Shown: positions 9,601-18,358, counted from the stretch's first letter. The stretch is 64,000 nt of DNA from Aliivibrio sp. S4MY1 (GCF_028765545.1 NZ_JARACP010000016.1:1-64000); one strand, 5' to 3'. Notes: generated by a model not told the origin, from the letters alone. Translations and numbers: made by a program.

Positions 9601-12600
9601 TTAACACAACATCAGATAGTAATACGTGTTCATTTCCGTCAACGACTGGCAGTGGTTGTCAATACAACCCAAGCGGACAAGTGACTTATGAAGTCATGGT
9701 GCGAAATGACGGAGAAGGTACTGCTAATGATATCGTAATAAAAGATCTAATTAGTGCTTTAAAAACCTCTGATGGTATTGATGCATTTACATCAAGTAAT
9801 GTGCACCTTATTGAGCAGCCAGATCCTTCTCGATTTTCTATTTCAGGGCAGTATGACGGTTCATCGGACTTAAATGCAACGTTTGATTTAATGTCTGGGG
9901 ACAGTTTGAAGTTTGAGATATCAGGAACGGTGTCAAATAATGCTACAGGATCAATAGTAAATACCGCTCAGATTGATGGTGTAAATTCTAATGATGTAAC
10001 ATTGGCAGCGGGCACGGCTAAGATAATCGCCATGAAAACGTCTGATATCAGCACTTATTCACCAGGGCAGCCAATTAAATATACTATTCAAGTATTAAAT
10101 AAATCTGATACCAACAGTGAAGTGACTGTTGTTGATCTAATCTCCTCATTTATGGTGAAAACAGCGGATGGTTCAATGCAACCGGCTTTAGAGTCATGGA
10201 CAATTACTTCACGTGTAGTTTCTGATGGTGATCATGATTCATCTCCAAGTTATACCGATATCAGTAGCTTACCGACAAGTGGTGATATTAATTCTGTTAT
10301 AAAAATGGCAGCCAGAAATGCAGATTCAACCATGACAAACGTTGAAATTGTTATTGATGGTATGATCAGAAAAGATGCGATTGGTCAATTTACAAATACG
10401 GTTACTGTCAACGGGGCAAAGTACCAAGTTGATGTTGGTTATATTGTTCCAGAAAAGGGTGAGCTATCCGTAACAAAAAACACATCTAAAACACCAGCGA
10501 CTTATGTCCCTGGAGAGACGATTGGGTTTGATGTTCAAGTTGAGAATATTGGTGGTGGCTATGTAACCAATGTCAATATTAGCGATCTAAGTAAATCAAT
10601 AAAAACTGATTTTGCAGGCCAAGCTAGAGAAGGTCGTGTATTTGAACAGTGGGATGTTACTAATGTATCAGTGGTTGGTGCTGAAGCATCATTATCTCAG
10701 CCGATCGCAGGCAGTGAAATTACAGGATCTGATGGTTATGAAGTTAACTACAACATAGCACCATCACATATCATTAATCTGCATCTAGAAGGAAAAGTAA
10801 ACGATGGCGCAATGGGTGACATTACCAATATTGTGAATGTTACTGATGCTGAAAATAAAATAAAAAGAGCTGAAGCAACCTATATGCCTGAAAAAGCGGC
10901 ATTAACTGTGACGAAAGTGGTTGATAAATCCATCTATGAAGCTGGTGATACCTTAACGTATACCATTAAGGTGACAAATACGACTGCTGCATGGGCAAAA
11001 GACGTTCAAATTAGTGACTTTGTCTCTACGATTGAAAGTTCAACAATCGATGGTAATACAATCACAGCATTTGATTCTAATTCTATTACTATCTCAGGTA
11101 GTTCACTAACAGGACATACGGTTATCCCAACCGTTACTTCGGGTGATATTAATGGAACCATTGAGATTGCACCAAACGATGTATTGGAAATTACCATCAG
11201 CGGCAAGTTACTACCAACAATTCATGGTGAAGTTAAAAATACCGTTACAGTGGAGCTTGATGGAGTTACTCAAACCGCAGAAGCCGTCAGCCTTCCTATT
11301 ATCCCAGTTGTTACCTTACTAAAAGAAGCGCCGGTTGAGACTTATATACCGGGTGAATCATCAGATTTTGTTATTACGGTGACCAATGGTACTAATGGTT
11401 TTGCCGATGACATTAAATTAGACGACATCATTTCAGCTTTAACTGTAGAAACGATAGATGGCATACAAGAGCAAGCATTCAGCCATTGGATTTTAGATGT
11501 TGAAGCGAATGATTCTGATACCGTTATAACACGAACTAGTTCGACGATTAATGAAGATATTCAGGTCAATATTGATCTCGCTCCGCTTGATACGGTGACA
11601 TTTACAGTTAGCGGAGAGGTGAATGTAAAAGCCACTGGTGTTATAAAAAATACCGCCACGATGGAATTTAATGGCATAACAGTAACGGATGATGCCGAAT
11701 TAAAACCTGCAGCACAAAATGTCTCTTTTATTAAAACAGTAAAAGATGGGTCTCAAGAGGCGAAATACATTGCAGGAGAAGAAGCAGAATTTCATATTAC
11801 TTTAGTAAATAATGCAGCTAGCTTTGCTCAAAATATACAGATCACCGACATCATTAGTGACCTACAAGTAACGACAATCTTAGGTGCAACTGAAGATGCG
11901 TTTAGTTCATGGGATATTAATTACGATATACAAAATGATAAATACAGTACAACAACAATTGATCCTCTGCCGCTAGGGAAAGATATTAATGTTACTGTTG
12001 ATTTAGCACCAAATGCGACTATTGATTTTATCGTTAAAGGTATTGTGAATCCCAATGCTCTAGGAGACATCACGAATACAGCAAGTATGGATGATGGCAG
12101 CACAACACCGATAAACTCAACTGCCGTGTTGAAGCCAGAAGAAGTGGTTCTAATGGTGAAAAAAATCGCAGATAAAGCAGAGTACACAAATGATGACGAC
12201 GAAATCACCTTTACATTAGGTGTTACAAATAGAGGTTCATCAGATGTCTCTGGTGTACGTTTAGTTGATGAAATTTCCAAGCTTCAAGGGGCTAATGGTA
12301 ACCCTCTATTTACAGAGTGGACGTCAAAGATCATTGAATTCCCTGGTGGAACGATAATAGATACTCAAAATTCGATTGATCTTGATTCGACTCAAACCTT
12401 AAAAGCTTATGAAGGTAATGCTTTTGAAATTATCGTTGTGGGTAAAATAGGTAAAGGCCTTGATGATGATATTACCAACACCTTTAAGGTGACTACACCA
12501 AGTGGAATCACAGCTGAAGACAGCGTCACTATACACGTTAAGAAGTTTGCAGATAATGAAGGTGAACTTCAAGTAACTAAAAGGGCACTTAAAGACAGCG

Positions 12601-13766
12601 CTCAAGTAGGTGATGTTATTGAGTATGAAGTGATTATTGAAAATCACAATGAAGCTGAATTTAAAGGCGTGAAGTTAGAAGATAGATACCCATCAGGTTT
12701 CCAATACCTTGAAGGTTCGACTGAAATTACTAACAGTGGTCCAGATGGCGAATTTGATACATTTGATGATGTATTTACCAACCAAGACCCAAGTATCACC
12801 AGTGTCTTAACATTCAATATTGGCGATATGTTGGCGTATGGTTCAAGCGGTTCAACAATTCAAGAGAAAGTTCGTGTTCGATACTTATTGCGAGTCACGG
12901 TAGGTGCCACATTTGGCAGTTATGTGAATACGGCTTATGCCATGACACCGGCAGAAGGAATGACAAGCGGACCATTAGAAATTAAGTCAAACATGAGCAG
13001 CGCAACGGTAGATATAACCCCTGATAAGCTATTTGATACGGCTTCAATTATCGGAAAGGTGTTTGAAGATAATAATGGTGATGGCTACCAAGCAGAAGCA
13101 ACAGCCTTTGATATTACGATCACTGCTGATATTCCGTCATCCGTTTATGTAGTTAATTCAACGACTTTAGAAATTCAAGGCCAAGAAGAGGCGCTTACTG
13201 AAAAAGAAGTTGCACCAATAAATAAAAGTATCGTTATTGATCATTTATTTGGACTCTCTAGAAACAGAACCTTACCAGAGGGGAATAAAGCGGTACTGCA
13301 ATTTGGAACCACCACTCGAGATAAATTTGATTTTACGGTAACGACTGAGGATGGCACTCATATACTGTTTAAAAAAGACGATTCAGTGATAACAAGCCAT
13401 ACCGATGAGCGAGAAAAAGGCTTAACCGGAGAAAACCTGAATATCACTCGAAACCTCTATAAAGATGGTTCGCATTATTTGTGGGAAATCATCATAGAAA
13501 ATATGGGGTTATACGAGGATGGTATTCCTGGAGTTAGGTTGCTTACCGTTGAGGGGATCATTATCGAAACGGATCAATATGGTCGTTATCACGTGCCAGA
13601 TCAGTGGGTGTTGGATAAAAAAGGAAAGCAGTTTCTTGTAAAGGTTGATAGTGATTCATTGCCGACAGGCATGACAGTTATTAGCGAAAATCCAAAGGTG
13701 TTACGTATCACACCGCACGCACTGACAAAATTTAATTTCAGTATTCAAAGCAAAGACGAAAAATAA
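3696..13766 (+). CDS. Giant secreted repeat protein with about 21 DUF11-like domains
   Basis: The product is about 3356 residues. An N-terminal signal peptide (MFISHLKNSFSTKLFSLFIG, then hydrophobic to AHS-AD) directs Sec export. About 21 diverged repeats of 130-170 residues follow. Each runs from a K-T/V strand through YxPGexxtYtixVxNxg, a D-x-I strand, a W-containing strand and a final I-x-N-T strand. This matches the DUF11/conserved-repeat family of Ig-like folds. The last repeat (near nt 12561) is the most canonical. The C-terminal 230 residues contain GKVFEDNNGDGYQ and GIPGVRLLTVEG...TDQYGRYHVPD, as in SdrD-B-like domains. There is no sortase motif or transmembrane anchor, so surface attachment probably depends on the two genes downstream. 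I chose ATG 3696 over TTG 3675 because it gives a standard signal peptide; neither start has a strong ribosome binding site. An adhesin or surface-layer role is inference. Confidence 0.9.
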   Translation: MFISHLKNSFSTKLFSLFIGLFLSLGAHSADLTIAITADSAIYENNEIVSYQVTVTNVSSFTIDDISVSSEFMSAMSGSELAFQSTEISGSATWFSNKGDFSTSGDLMVSNAKLQQGGVLTYTVLARVSDTAIADVSIQANVTSSSESIDSNTQIITPAPYEYTLTLSVDKSQYELNDLLTYTLKAENTGSYKVQHLAINQLFSSLSVESIDGSLVSPFSSVAISAKKSGTGSHAGVFAPQDDLVVTDASLDVGGSVTYTIKATVVDKLVGDIVTSASSTTKDGVVDSIELTTPPVIGELTITNHEFENTTPYLVNGEMKVHLSVENTGGGIVHNYHVQHNISDLLSTLGNDLDAIKLDQTDVQGNPYNSWVSKVNTIGSNSVSALNDSGELTDTAFDDVVSVYPGETIDYLILATITPVTIGEIKNLSAKVLKSDGSLANSVSQITTPINAEKVLQTADPEIKITKLTSQSQYTPGGEVVYDITVENTSSKYFANNLIVVDKLSCIKTEQAGGEGSASAFKSWKLEVTNGSDNQGTDAGKFTASGTGDVVVSPDVAPGKKVIYKLTATVNDTSIGIIIDNDPSCADDVTEDGTGVEMPDDSLSVTKDVDSYYYSSGQLLTYTIKVTNNGDGFADQVSVVDDLAAIMVTDIYGNSIPAYSYWTVTANAEHIDGTPASATDTGVSGAITHPNILDVKATIEPKTTITYTIKARTIATANSKITNQVIVDGKAIADRGSVPRDFAVTINKAVKIDGAATFSGEQTSYSKPATTVTYQLVLKNDKANGYATNVDVVDPISTIKADLLEPENTQIPVFTTWTIATQKEVIDASGLSSQEEAELLAATDVGIVENNKDLNTTAQIPPNVRIIYTITAQIDRTDDNKIVWGKFNNIATVSTPDNGKSNSDNAWVHPKDPDVLVTKTTPNDVFKVGEIVEFNIYIFNKGAGYANDVDVSDDIIGMDVFEPGWTIQASTEGHPKSGSYTDIKATWPDGGNIQSRVDIDPKESSGDYNGMGHVVYKVIGTVKSDYIKDEISNTAEIHDPATGTDHSSTAEIGKGAVTEKFNISILKTSDKVKVVPGEDITYTISLLNNSATITAKRLTVADLMTQIKSVLANDKDDHFENDVDQSPFDYWQIKLDGEASFGPQNTDDFIYPAVGSSDVLELAPQEVKTFQIKAKVKDNYVGTMMSGSLTNLLPNDAYVYRDFGEVTEQSHISHHENEITWNGADTIRQVLVNGSSNQYYSPGDELTYTIKVLSKTGYLNDHKVTEDILGLDVLLMDGTTENPFSNVFSVDVMKDDANGGRGTTDGTLDGTVEDNKNINTTIDVAGGDYVLYTIKGIVREDAVGDIDIGGITIRPNEFHLTFSKEVDEINYKPGESLTYHLLITNDGKGNAYDIPVLDEISKVQVELVDGNLGSAFMPGWTINPVVTGGSAGGNVQVGTVTDGKNINTRASIPAGATIDYVVATTVNPEAVGDIINILSVNGDRVSAISKPDAQKFDYSKIILAYYDTDGVTKLSSGLSGYKPDGFVEYQIEIINDNEVHLNDIAIIDRIRSITTECYNINTGSIYTCPAFDRWEIITETDRSPISNPGMVKDNENIDTTFDLAAKSSAPLGSFVRYKIKAHIVESAVGEFKNEALIAGRYNVSSDRSVMLPSVIKKTHKAYSDSAFSTVKTTYNHQVDDQKVYYHLRLENNGDGTEYGKSLVEKFSDLKVRLAQTALGQGDNEKGIVYQPNGWSVTATTSGESMTSIGSYVGGVNADIDLAYVSIAPNGWIDFVMESQIRDDSLDAIQIKPLYNGSGFSKSHINSDPSGLEVTKKIVSIAGQPYSSGDTYKPGDSVEYQFVVKNIQPVWRDNTVIQDLLSNIQVEVIGGANESALINTNITDIVTTGLDADIDTKPLDYDPNDDLDIKASDGLDIAPMEEISFTITGDIREDAVGVVDANTAVGGNNTVTTDPIPPVAPLLVFEKTVINTTSDSNTCSFPSTTGSGCQYNPSGQVTYEVMVRNDGEGTANDIVIKDLISALKTSDGIDAFTSSNVHLIEQPDPSRFSISGQYDGSSDLNATFDLMSGDSLKFEISGTVSNNATGSIVNTAQIDGVNSNDVTLAAGTAKIIAMKTSDISTYSPGQPIKYTIQVLNKSDTNSEVTVVDLISSFMVKTADGSMQPALESWTITSRVVSDGDHDSSPSYTDISSLPTSGDINSVIKMAARNADSTMTNVEIVIDGMIRKDAIGQFTNTVTVNGAKYQVDVGYIVPEKGELSVTKNTSKTPATYVPGETIGFDVQVENIGGGYVTNVNISDLSKSIKTDFAGQAREGRVFEQWDVTNVSVVGAEASLSQPIAGSEITGSDGYEVNYNIAPSHIINLHLEGKVNDGAMGDITNIVNVTDAENKIKRAEATYMPEKAALTVTKVVDKSIYEAGDTLTYTIKVTNTTAAWAKDVQISDFVSTIESSTIDGNTITAFDSNSITISGSSLTGHTVIPTVTSGDINGTIEIAPNDVLEITISGKLLPTIHGEVKNTVTVELDGVTQTAEAVSLPIIPVVTLLKEAPVETYIPGESSDFVITVTNGTNGFADDIKLDDIISALTVETIDGIQEQAFSHWILDVEANDSDTVITRTSSTINEDIQVNIDLAPLDTVTFTVSGEVNVKATGVIKNTATMEFNGITVTDDAELKPAAQNVSFIKTVKDGSQEAKYIAGEEAEFHITLVNNAASFAQNIQITDIISDLQVTTILGATEDAFSSWDINYDIQNDKYSTTTIDPLPLGKDINVTVDLAPNATIDFIVKGIVNPNALGDITNTASMDDGSTTPINSTAVLKPEEVVLMVKKIADKAEYTNDDDEITFTLGVTNRGSSDVSGVRLVDEISKLQGANGNPLFTEWTSKIIEFPGGTIIDTQNSIDLDSTQTLKAYEGNAFEIIVVGKIGKGLDDDITNTFKVTTPSGITAEDSVTIHVKKFADNEGELQVTKRALKDSAQVGDVIEYEVIIENHNEAEFKGVKLEDRYPSGFQYLEGSTEITNSGPDGEFDTFDDVFTNQDPSITSVLTFNIGDMLAYGSSGSTIQEKVRVRYLLRVTVGATFGSYVNTAYAMTPAEGMTSGPLEIKSNMSSATVDITPDKLFDTASIIGKVFEDNNGDGYQAEATAFDITITADIPSSVYVVNSTTLEIQGQEEALTEKEVAPINKSIVIDHLFGLSRNRTLPEGNKAVLQFGTTTRDKFDFTVTTEDGTHILFKKDDSVITSHTDEREKGLTGENLNITRNLYKDGSHYLWEIIIENMGLYEDGIPGVRLLTVEGIIIETDQYGRYHVPDQWVLDKKGKQFLVKVDSDSLPTGMTVISENPKVLRITPHALTKFNFSIQSKDEK
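3783..13027 (+). repeat. Tandem array of about 21 diverged protein repeats
   Basis: Reading the translation, repeat units begin about every 400-510 bases. Clear starts are SLSVTKDVD near 5498, HLTFSKEVD near 7770, GELSVTKN near 10459, AALTVTKVVD near 10897 and GELQVTKR near 12561. The units share pattern but little exact sequence, and I see no long identical DNA stretches between them. The array is therefore old, and not a product of recent slippage. Repeats 4, 11 and 14 each contain exactly two cysteines; I found none elsewhere in the protein. Confidence 0.75.
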
Positions 13767-13805
13767 CTCAATATAAAAATAAGAATAGAAGTTATTAGGA
13801 GATAT

Positions 13806-16800
13806 ATGAACGTATTTAAAAAGAGTCAACTAACGGTATGCGTATTATCCGCATTGCCAATAATGGCTCTCGCAAAAAATACCGACAATTTACAGCAGTT
13901 GGACTCAGACAGCATGGGTATTTCAGTTGGCGCCCATGAACAATCAGACAGCTCTCGCATCTATTTAGAGGAAGGGGCTATTTGGGCAAGCCGTGATATC
14001 ACTAAATTTAATCCAGTATTAGATTTAAGCGTCAGCGATGAAGTTGAAGTTTCGGATGGCAGTTTAGTTAATTCAGTGAATTTTTCAGTTAACACAAACT
14101 ACAGTTATTACATAAAAACGTGGCAGCTAGAAGTATATCGAGGCGCTGATCGCCATTTGTCAGAGCCTTTAGTGATAAAAAAAGGCGATACTTTAGCCAA
14201 TAGCACCGACATTGAATGGGATGGAACTACGGACGTCGACTATCAATTTAAGCTTGGCGAGCAATTATTGTTTAGACTTAAAGTGTGGGATAAAGATGGC
14301 AATATGGATGTTACCACTATTGGTGTGGTTGATTTAGTTCGTCCAGATAAAGATTTGTCGATAGATAAGAATGCAAATGATGAAGAAAATGGTCGTCATT
14401 TTGGTAAATCGACACTCATGCGTCACAATATACCGACTTCGTCAGGGTTGGCTAAATTTATTGGTACAGGGCTCGATGGTGTTGATAAAGTTATTATTGG
14501 TGAAGATGAGTTTGATGTTACAGAAGGAAAACTTTACGCCGAAATATTCTTACCAACTGATGCTTATCGATTTCCTACGACGGTCGTATTTGACTCTGGT
14601 GAAGAGCGTCGTTTTTCATTGTACGCACGAATTCCTGACACCTACTATGCTCAAGCCGGTTTAGCTGATTTTTATGTCGGAGCAAATCGAGTTGGTGGCA
14701 GTTCAGGAGCCTTGGAGGTTAATGACCAGTATGCTAAAGACATTTATAACCAAGGACGTCTGGCGTACTTTGGACAGGGTAAATTTGGAGATAAACTGCG
14801 CGTTGTAGCCCATGTTGATACCAAAGAAAGCGCCGTAAAAGACATGTTTAAAAATCCATTTGCTGCTGATGATAGTTCTACTGTCTTTGATATCGTCGAT
14901 GGTGATGATGAGATGATGTATGGTAATTATGGTGATGGTGCGAACATACAAAAAGTAGTTAATACCAAAGGTAAGGTCTATTTAGATGTCCAGTATGATA
15001 AGTCTCAATACCTATGGGGTAACTTTAATACGGGAATTACCGGAACAGATAATGGTGATTATAACCGAAGCCTTTATGGTTTTAGAGGGGATTATCGAAC
15101 AAGGGAAACAACCATATATGGTGAAGATCGCTTAAACATTGTCGGTTTTGCATCACAAGCAGATTCTTTGTATTCACATGACGAATTTTTAGGTACTGGC
15201 GGTTCACTGTATTTCCTACAGCATGGTGAAGTACTTCCTGGTAGTGACAAAGTCATGATAAAAGTCATGAATAAAGACAGTGGTATTGTCGAGAAAGAAC
15301 TTCCATTACAACCTGGTCGAGATTATGAAATTGATGAGTACCAAGGCCGAATTATTTTAACGCGTCCTTTATCGGATATTGTTTCAGATAGTTTTGGTTC
15401 GGTCATTGATGATTCTCCACGTGGTGGTTATGAGAATTACCTTTCTGTTGATTATGAGTATGTTCCTCGCGGAAAAGATGCTCAAGATGCAATGGCTTAT
15501 GGTGGCCGAGTTAAAGGTTGGGCGAACGATTATATTGGTATTGGTGCTACTTATATAACGGAAGAGAAAGACAGCCAAGATTACGAATTGTATTCAACAG
15601 ACCTCACGCTTCGAGCAACTGAAGGTACTTATTTAAAAACAGAATTTGGTCATACGACAGGAACACAAGCAGACAGTAACTTTGTCTCTTTTGATGGCGG
15701 TTTGACTTTCACACCAATTTCATCAGGTAATACGGATGATCGTGAAGGGAATAACATTCAAGTGCTTGGTGTTGCAAGTTTATATGACTTAGCACCTGAT
15801 TTATTTGGTGCAGTAGGTAATGACGTTAAAGCGTGGTACAAATCTAAAGATGCTGGCTACTCTTATGCAAGCCAAAGCGACGATTTAGAGCAAGAGTCTT
15901 ACGGTACTGAAGTTCGCTTACAAGTAAGTGATCGTGTTCAAGTTTCTACACGTTTTACATCGATGGAAGAGAAAGAGTTAGACGGGACCTTAGAAACAGA
16001 CACTGAGCAAGTTGAAGCAGAAGCGCAATTTTTGGTTACTGAACATATAAAACTGTCAGTTGCTGGTAAACATATTAAAGAGCTGAATCAGCAAAAAGAA
16101 TCAGGAACCGGCTCATTAGCAGGAGCAAAAGCAGAGTACCTCTGGGATAGTGAAAATAGTGTCTATATTAAAGGCCAAACAACGGTAGATGCGACAGATT
16201 CTTATGATGATAATGACAGTATAACTGTAGGTGCAGAAACTCGTGTACTAGATGATTTAACATTAGGCGGCACGTATACAACGGGCAGTCGAGGTGATGC
16301 TGCAGAAGCAACGGTAAATTATGATGTAACTCAAGATTACTCGACTTATGTCACCTATGTTGATGATAATTATCAAGATCAGAATAACGTTATTTTAGGC
16401 CAGAGAGCTGCGTTAACACAAACTATCGATTTCTATCAAGAAAACCAATTTGTTAATGAGAATAATGGCAAAGGCCGCATTGACTCGTTTGGCTTTGATA
16501 ATGAATTTACCGATGATATTGATATCGGTATTGCTTACCAGCAAGGTGAAATTGAATATAATAATGATCCGAACAATAGTATTACTGGCATTGTCTATCG
16601 TAAGGCAGTGAGCTTTAATGTTAGCTTCGATCTCGATGATGTCTTATTGAAGAATAAGATTGAATACCGCGTAGATGAAACTGAAGAAACCAATGAAAAA
16701 ATAGAGCAATGGGTAACAACCAACAGCTACACTCATCATTTAACGGAAGAATACACTGTATTTGGTAAGTTTAATTATTCTCGCTCTGAGAATGAAACAA

Positions 16801-17333
16801 ACAATGAAATGTTAGCGCGATTTATTGAATCAAGCATCGGCTTAGCCTACCGTCCTATTTATAACGATAAACTTAACCTGTTAGCTCGCTATACCTACTT
16901 AGTTGATTTTGATAATTTAAATCGAAATGTAGAATATTCTGATGAAGAAAGTCATATCATCGAGACAGAAGCAATTTATTCGTGGGATGCGCATTGGGAC
17001 TTTGGTGCAAAATACGCTTATAAAGATAAATACGAACGTTTTGATCGAGCTTCTGGTGCTACTGTTGATGTCAACAGCCAAATCTATTTAACGGGTCTTA
17101 GCGCCTCTTATCGTATTATGAAAAATTGGGATGTCACTGGGCAATATCATTGGAAAGTTGATACACAATATGACGAACTGGAAGATGGCGCATTAATTTC
17201 ATTTAATAAACACCTAACAGATAACTTTAAAATGGGGATTGGTTATAACTTCTCTCGTTTTGATGACAACTTAACGAATGATGATGATTACGATGCTAAG
17301 GGGGTATTTATCAACCTCATTGGTAAAATTTAA
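13806..17333 (+). CDS. Large outer-membrane beta-barrel protein, partner of the giant protein
   Basis: This 1175-residue protein starts at ATG 13806 behind a good ribosome binding site (AGGAGA). The signal peptide MNVFKKSQLTVCVLSALPIM ends near ALA-KN. Residues about 30-290 are soluble, beta-rich and Ig-like. A segment follows (LADFYVGANRVGG, then DGDDEMMYGNYGDG and YDKSQYLWGNF). From about residue 430 on, alternating aromatic strands such as GATYITEEKDSQDYELYSTD and TYLKTEFGHTTG indicate a large beta-barrel running to the C-terminus (VFINLIGKI). As I recall, related proteins in other Proteobacteria also accompany DUF11/SdrD-B proteins, sometimes fused to OmpA domains. The gene starts 39 bases after the giant gene with no terminator between. 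Export or anchoring of the giant protein is the natural inference, but unproven. Confidence 0.8.
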   Translation: MNVFKKSQLTVCVLSALPIMALAKNTDNLQQLDSDSMGISVGAHEQSDSSRIYLEEGAIWASRDITKFNPVLDLSVSDEVEVSDGSLVNSVNFSVNTNYSYYIKTWQLEVYRGADRHLSEPLVIKKGDTLANSTDIEWDGTTDVDYQFKLGEQLLFRLKVWDKDGNMDVTTIGVVDLVRPDKDLSIDKNANDEENGRHFGKSTLMRHNIPTSSGLAKFIGTGLDGVDKVIIGEDEFDVTEGKLYAEIFLPTDAYRFPTTVVFDSGEERRFSLYARIPDTYYAQAGLADFYVGANRVGGSSGALEVNDQYAKDIYNQGRLAYFGQGKFGDKLRVVAHVDTKESAVKDMFKNPFAADDSSTVFDIVDGDDEMMYGNYGDGANIQKVVNTKGKVYLDVQYDKSQYLWGNFNTGITGTDNGDYNRSLYGFRGDYRTRETTIYGEDRLNIVGFASQADSLYSHDEFLGTGGSLYFLQHGEVLPGSDKVMIKVMNKDSGIVEKELPLQPGRDYEIDEYQGRIILTRPLSDIVSDSFGSVIDDSPRGGYENYLSVDYEYVPRGKDAQDAMAYGGRVKGWANDYIGIGATYITEEKDSQDYELYSTDLTLRATEGTYLKTEFGHTTGTQADSNFVSFDGGLTFTPISSGNTDDREGNNIQVLGVASLYDLAPDLFGAVGNDVKAWYKSKDAGYSYASQSDDLEQESYGTEVRLQVSDRVQVSTRFTSMEEKELDGTLETDTEQVEAEAQFLVTEHIKLSVAGKHIKELNQQKESGTGSLAGAKAEYLWDSENSVYIKGQTTVDATDSYDDNDSITVGAETRVLDDLTLGGTYTTGSRGDAAEATVNYDVTQDYSTYVTYVDDNYQDQNNVILGQRAALTQTIDFYQENQFVNENNGKGRIDSFGFDNEFTDDIDIGIAYQQGEIEYNNDPNNSITGIVYRKAVSFNVSFDLDDVLLKNKIEYRVDETEETNEKIEQWVTTNSYTHHLTEEYTVFGKFNYSRSENETNNEMLARFIESSIGLAYRPIYNDKLNLLARYTYLVDFDNLNRNVEYSDEESHIIETEAIYSWDAHWDFGAKYAYKDKYERFDRASGATVDVNSQIYLTGLSASYRIMKNWDVTGQYHWKVDTQYDELEDGALISFNKHLTDNFKMGIGYNFSRFDDNLTNDDDYDAKGVFINLIGKI

Positions 17334-17344
17334 AGGAAGTTGAA

Positions 17345-18265
17345 ATGAATAGAAAAAAACAATTACTGATTGGGTTAAGTATTCTTTCTTTATTTGGGTG
17401 CAGTACAGACACCTATGTTAGCCAAGAGAATATTGATAAATACGATGAACGAGTTCAAAAGTTTTTAATCGCAGAGTGTTTAGTCCCTCAGCGAGAAATT
17501 CAGATTGGAGTTGCGGAGCATTTTGAATTTGATCAATCAGAAATAATGGAAGCTGATTTTCCATCATTGAATCAGTTTGTTCGTGATATTGAAAAGCTAA
17601 AAGGACGAGTTGCTATTGTTGGTCATACGGATTATCAAGGATCAGTAAAATACAATGAGCAGTTGTCACTTAGACGAGCTGAGTCAATAAAAGCGTACTT
17701 ACTGCAAAATCTTAATGCTGACAATTATGAATGGGAAATAAAATACTACGGTGAGAAAAAGCCAGTTGTAGAGGGGAAAACTTTAGAAGCAAACGCCGCT
17801 AACCGTCGTGCTTTTTTAGTGTTTGAGCAAACCGTCGAAAAAGAGATGAACCCTGCTTGTTTGCCACCAGAGCCTAAACGTAAAGTGTATGTGACTATGG
17901 CATCTCATTTTGATTTTGATAAATCAATATTGAAAGAGAAAGATAAGGTTGAGTTAGACAAATTAGCGTTGAAATTAGAAGGGTTAACTGGACGAATTTT
18001 AATTGCAGGCCATACGGATTATCAAGGCTCTGTAAGTTATAACGAAAAGCTAGCCAGAGAACGTTCCATTGCGGTACAAGAATACTTAAAAACAAGAGTA
18101 GACCCAACGCAGTTTGTATGGGAAGTAAAATCATTTGGTGAAAACGCACCTATCGTTGAAGAGCACTCTTTAAAGGCTAATGCTGAAAACCGTCGTGCAT
18201 TTGTTGTTTTTAAAGAAGGTCCTTTACCTGAAGATAAGATTGAATCTTTGACAGAGAAAGAGTGA
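17345..18265 (+). CDS. Lipoprotein with two tandem OmpA-like peptidoglycan-binding domains
   Basis: This 306-residue protein starts 11 bases after the barrel gene with ribosome binding site AAAGGAAG. The signal peptide ends in the lipobox LFGC (C19), so it should be an outer-membrane lipoprotein. Two OmpA-C domains follow, at residues about 55-165 and 178-290. Each has the H-x-x-F-D beginning (EHFEFDQSEI; SHFDFDKSIL), the core GHTDYQGS motif and the final NRRAF strand. The D and R residues that bind diaminopimelate in this family are present in both copies. Two peptidoglycan-binding modules in one lipoprotein would tie the outer-membrane partner firmly to the wall. This is the last gene of the operon and is followed by a strong terminator. 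Confidence 0.88.
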   Translation: MNRKKQLLIGLSILSLFGCSTDTYVSQENIDKYDERVQKFLIAECLVPQREIQIGVAEHFEFDQSEIMEADFPSLNQFVRDIEKLKGRVAIVGHTDYQGSVKYNEQLSLRRAESIKAYLLQNLNADNYEWEIKYYGEKKPVVEGKTLEANAANRRAFLVFEQTVEKEMNPACLPPEPKRKVYVTMASHFDFDKSILKEKDKVELDKLALKLEGLTGRILIAGHTDYQGSVSYNEKLARERSIAVQEYLKTRVDPTQFVWEVKSFGENAPIVEEHSLKANAENRRAFVVFKEGPLPEDKIESLTEKE

Positions 18266-18318
18266 TTTTTATTAAAGATTTTTCTAAGTAGCACTTGCCT
18301 TAGGCATAAACAATTAGG

Positions 18319-18355
18319 AAAGGGCATTCATTTTTATAACAATGAATGCCCTTTT
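18319..18355. terminator. Bidirectional terminator after the giant operon
   Basis: AAAGGGCATTCATT (18319-18332) pairs perfectly with AATGAATGCCCTTT (18341-18354) around an 8-base loop, with A and T runs on either side. It ends the rightward operon and can also serve the leftward gene whose stop is at 18359. Confidence 0.9.
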
Positions 18356-18358
18356 AAG

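Noticed and set aside
3696-13766. Sortase signal or type I secretion signal in the giant protein
   Set aside because: No LPxTG-type motif, C-terminal hydrophobic anchor or RTX nonapeptides; a Sec signal peptide is present instead.
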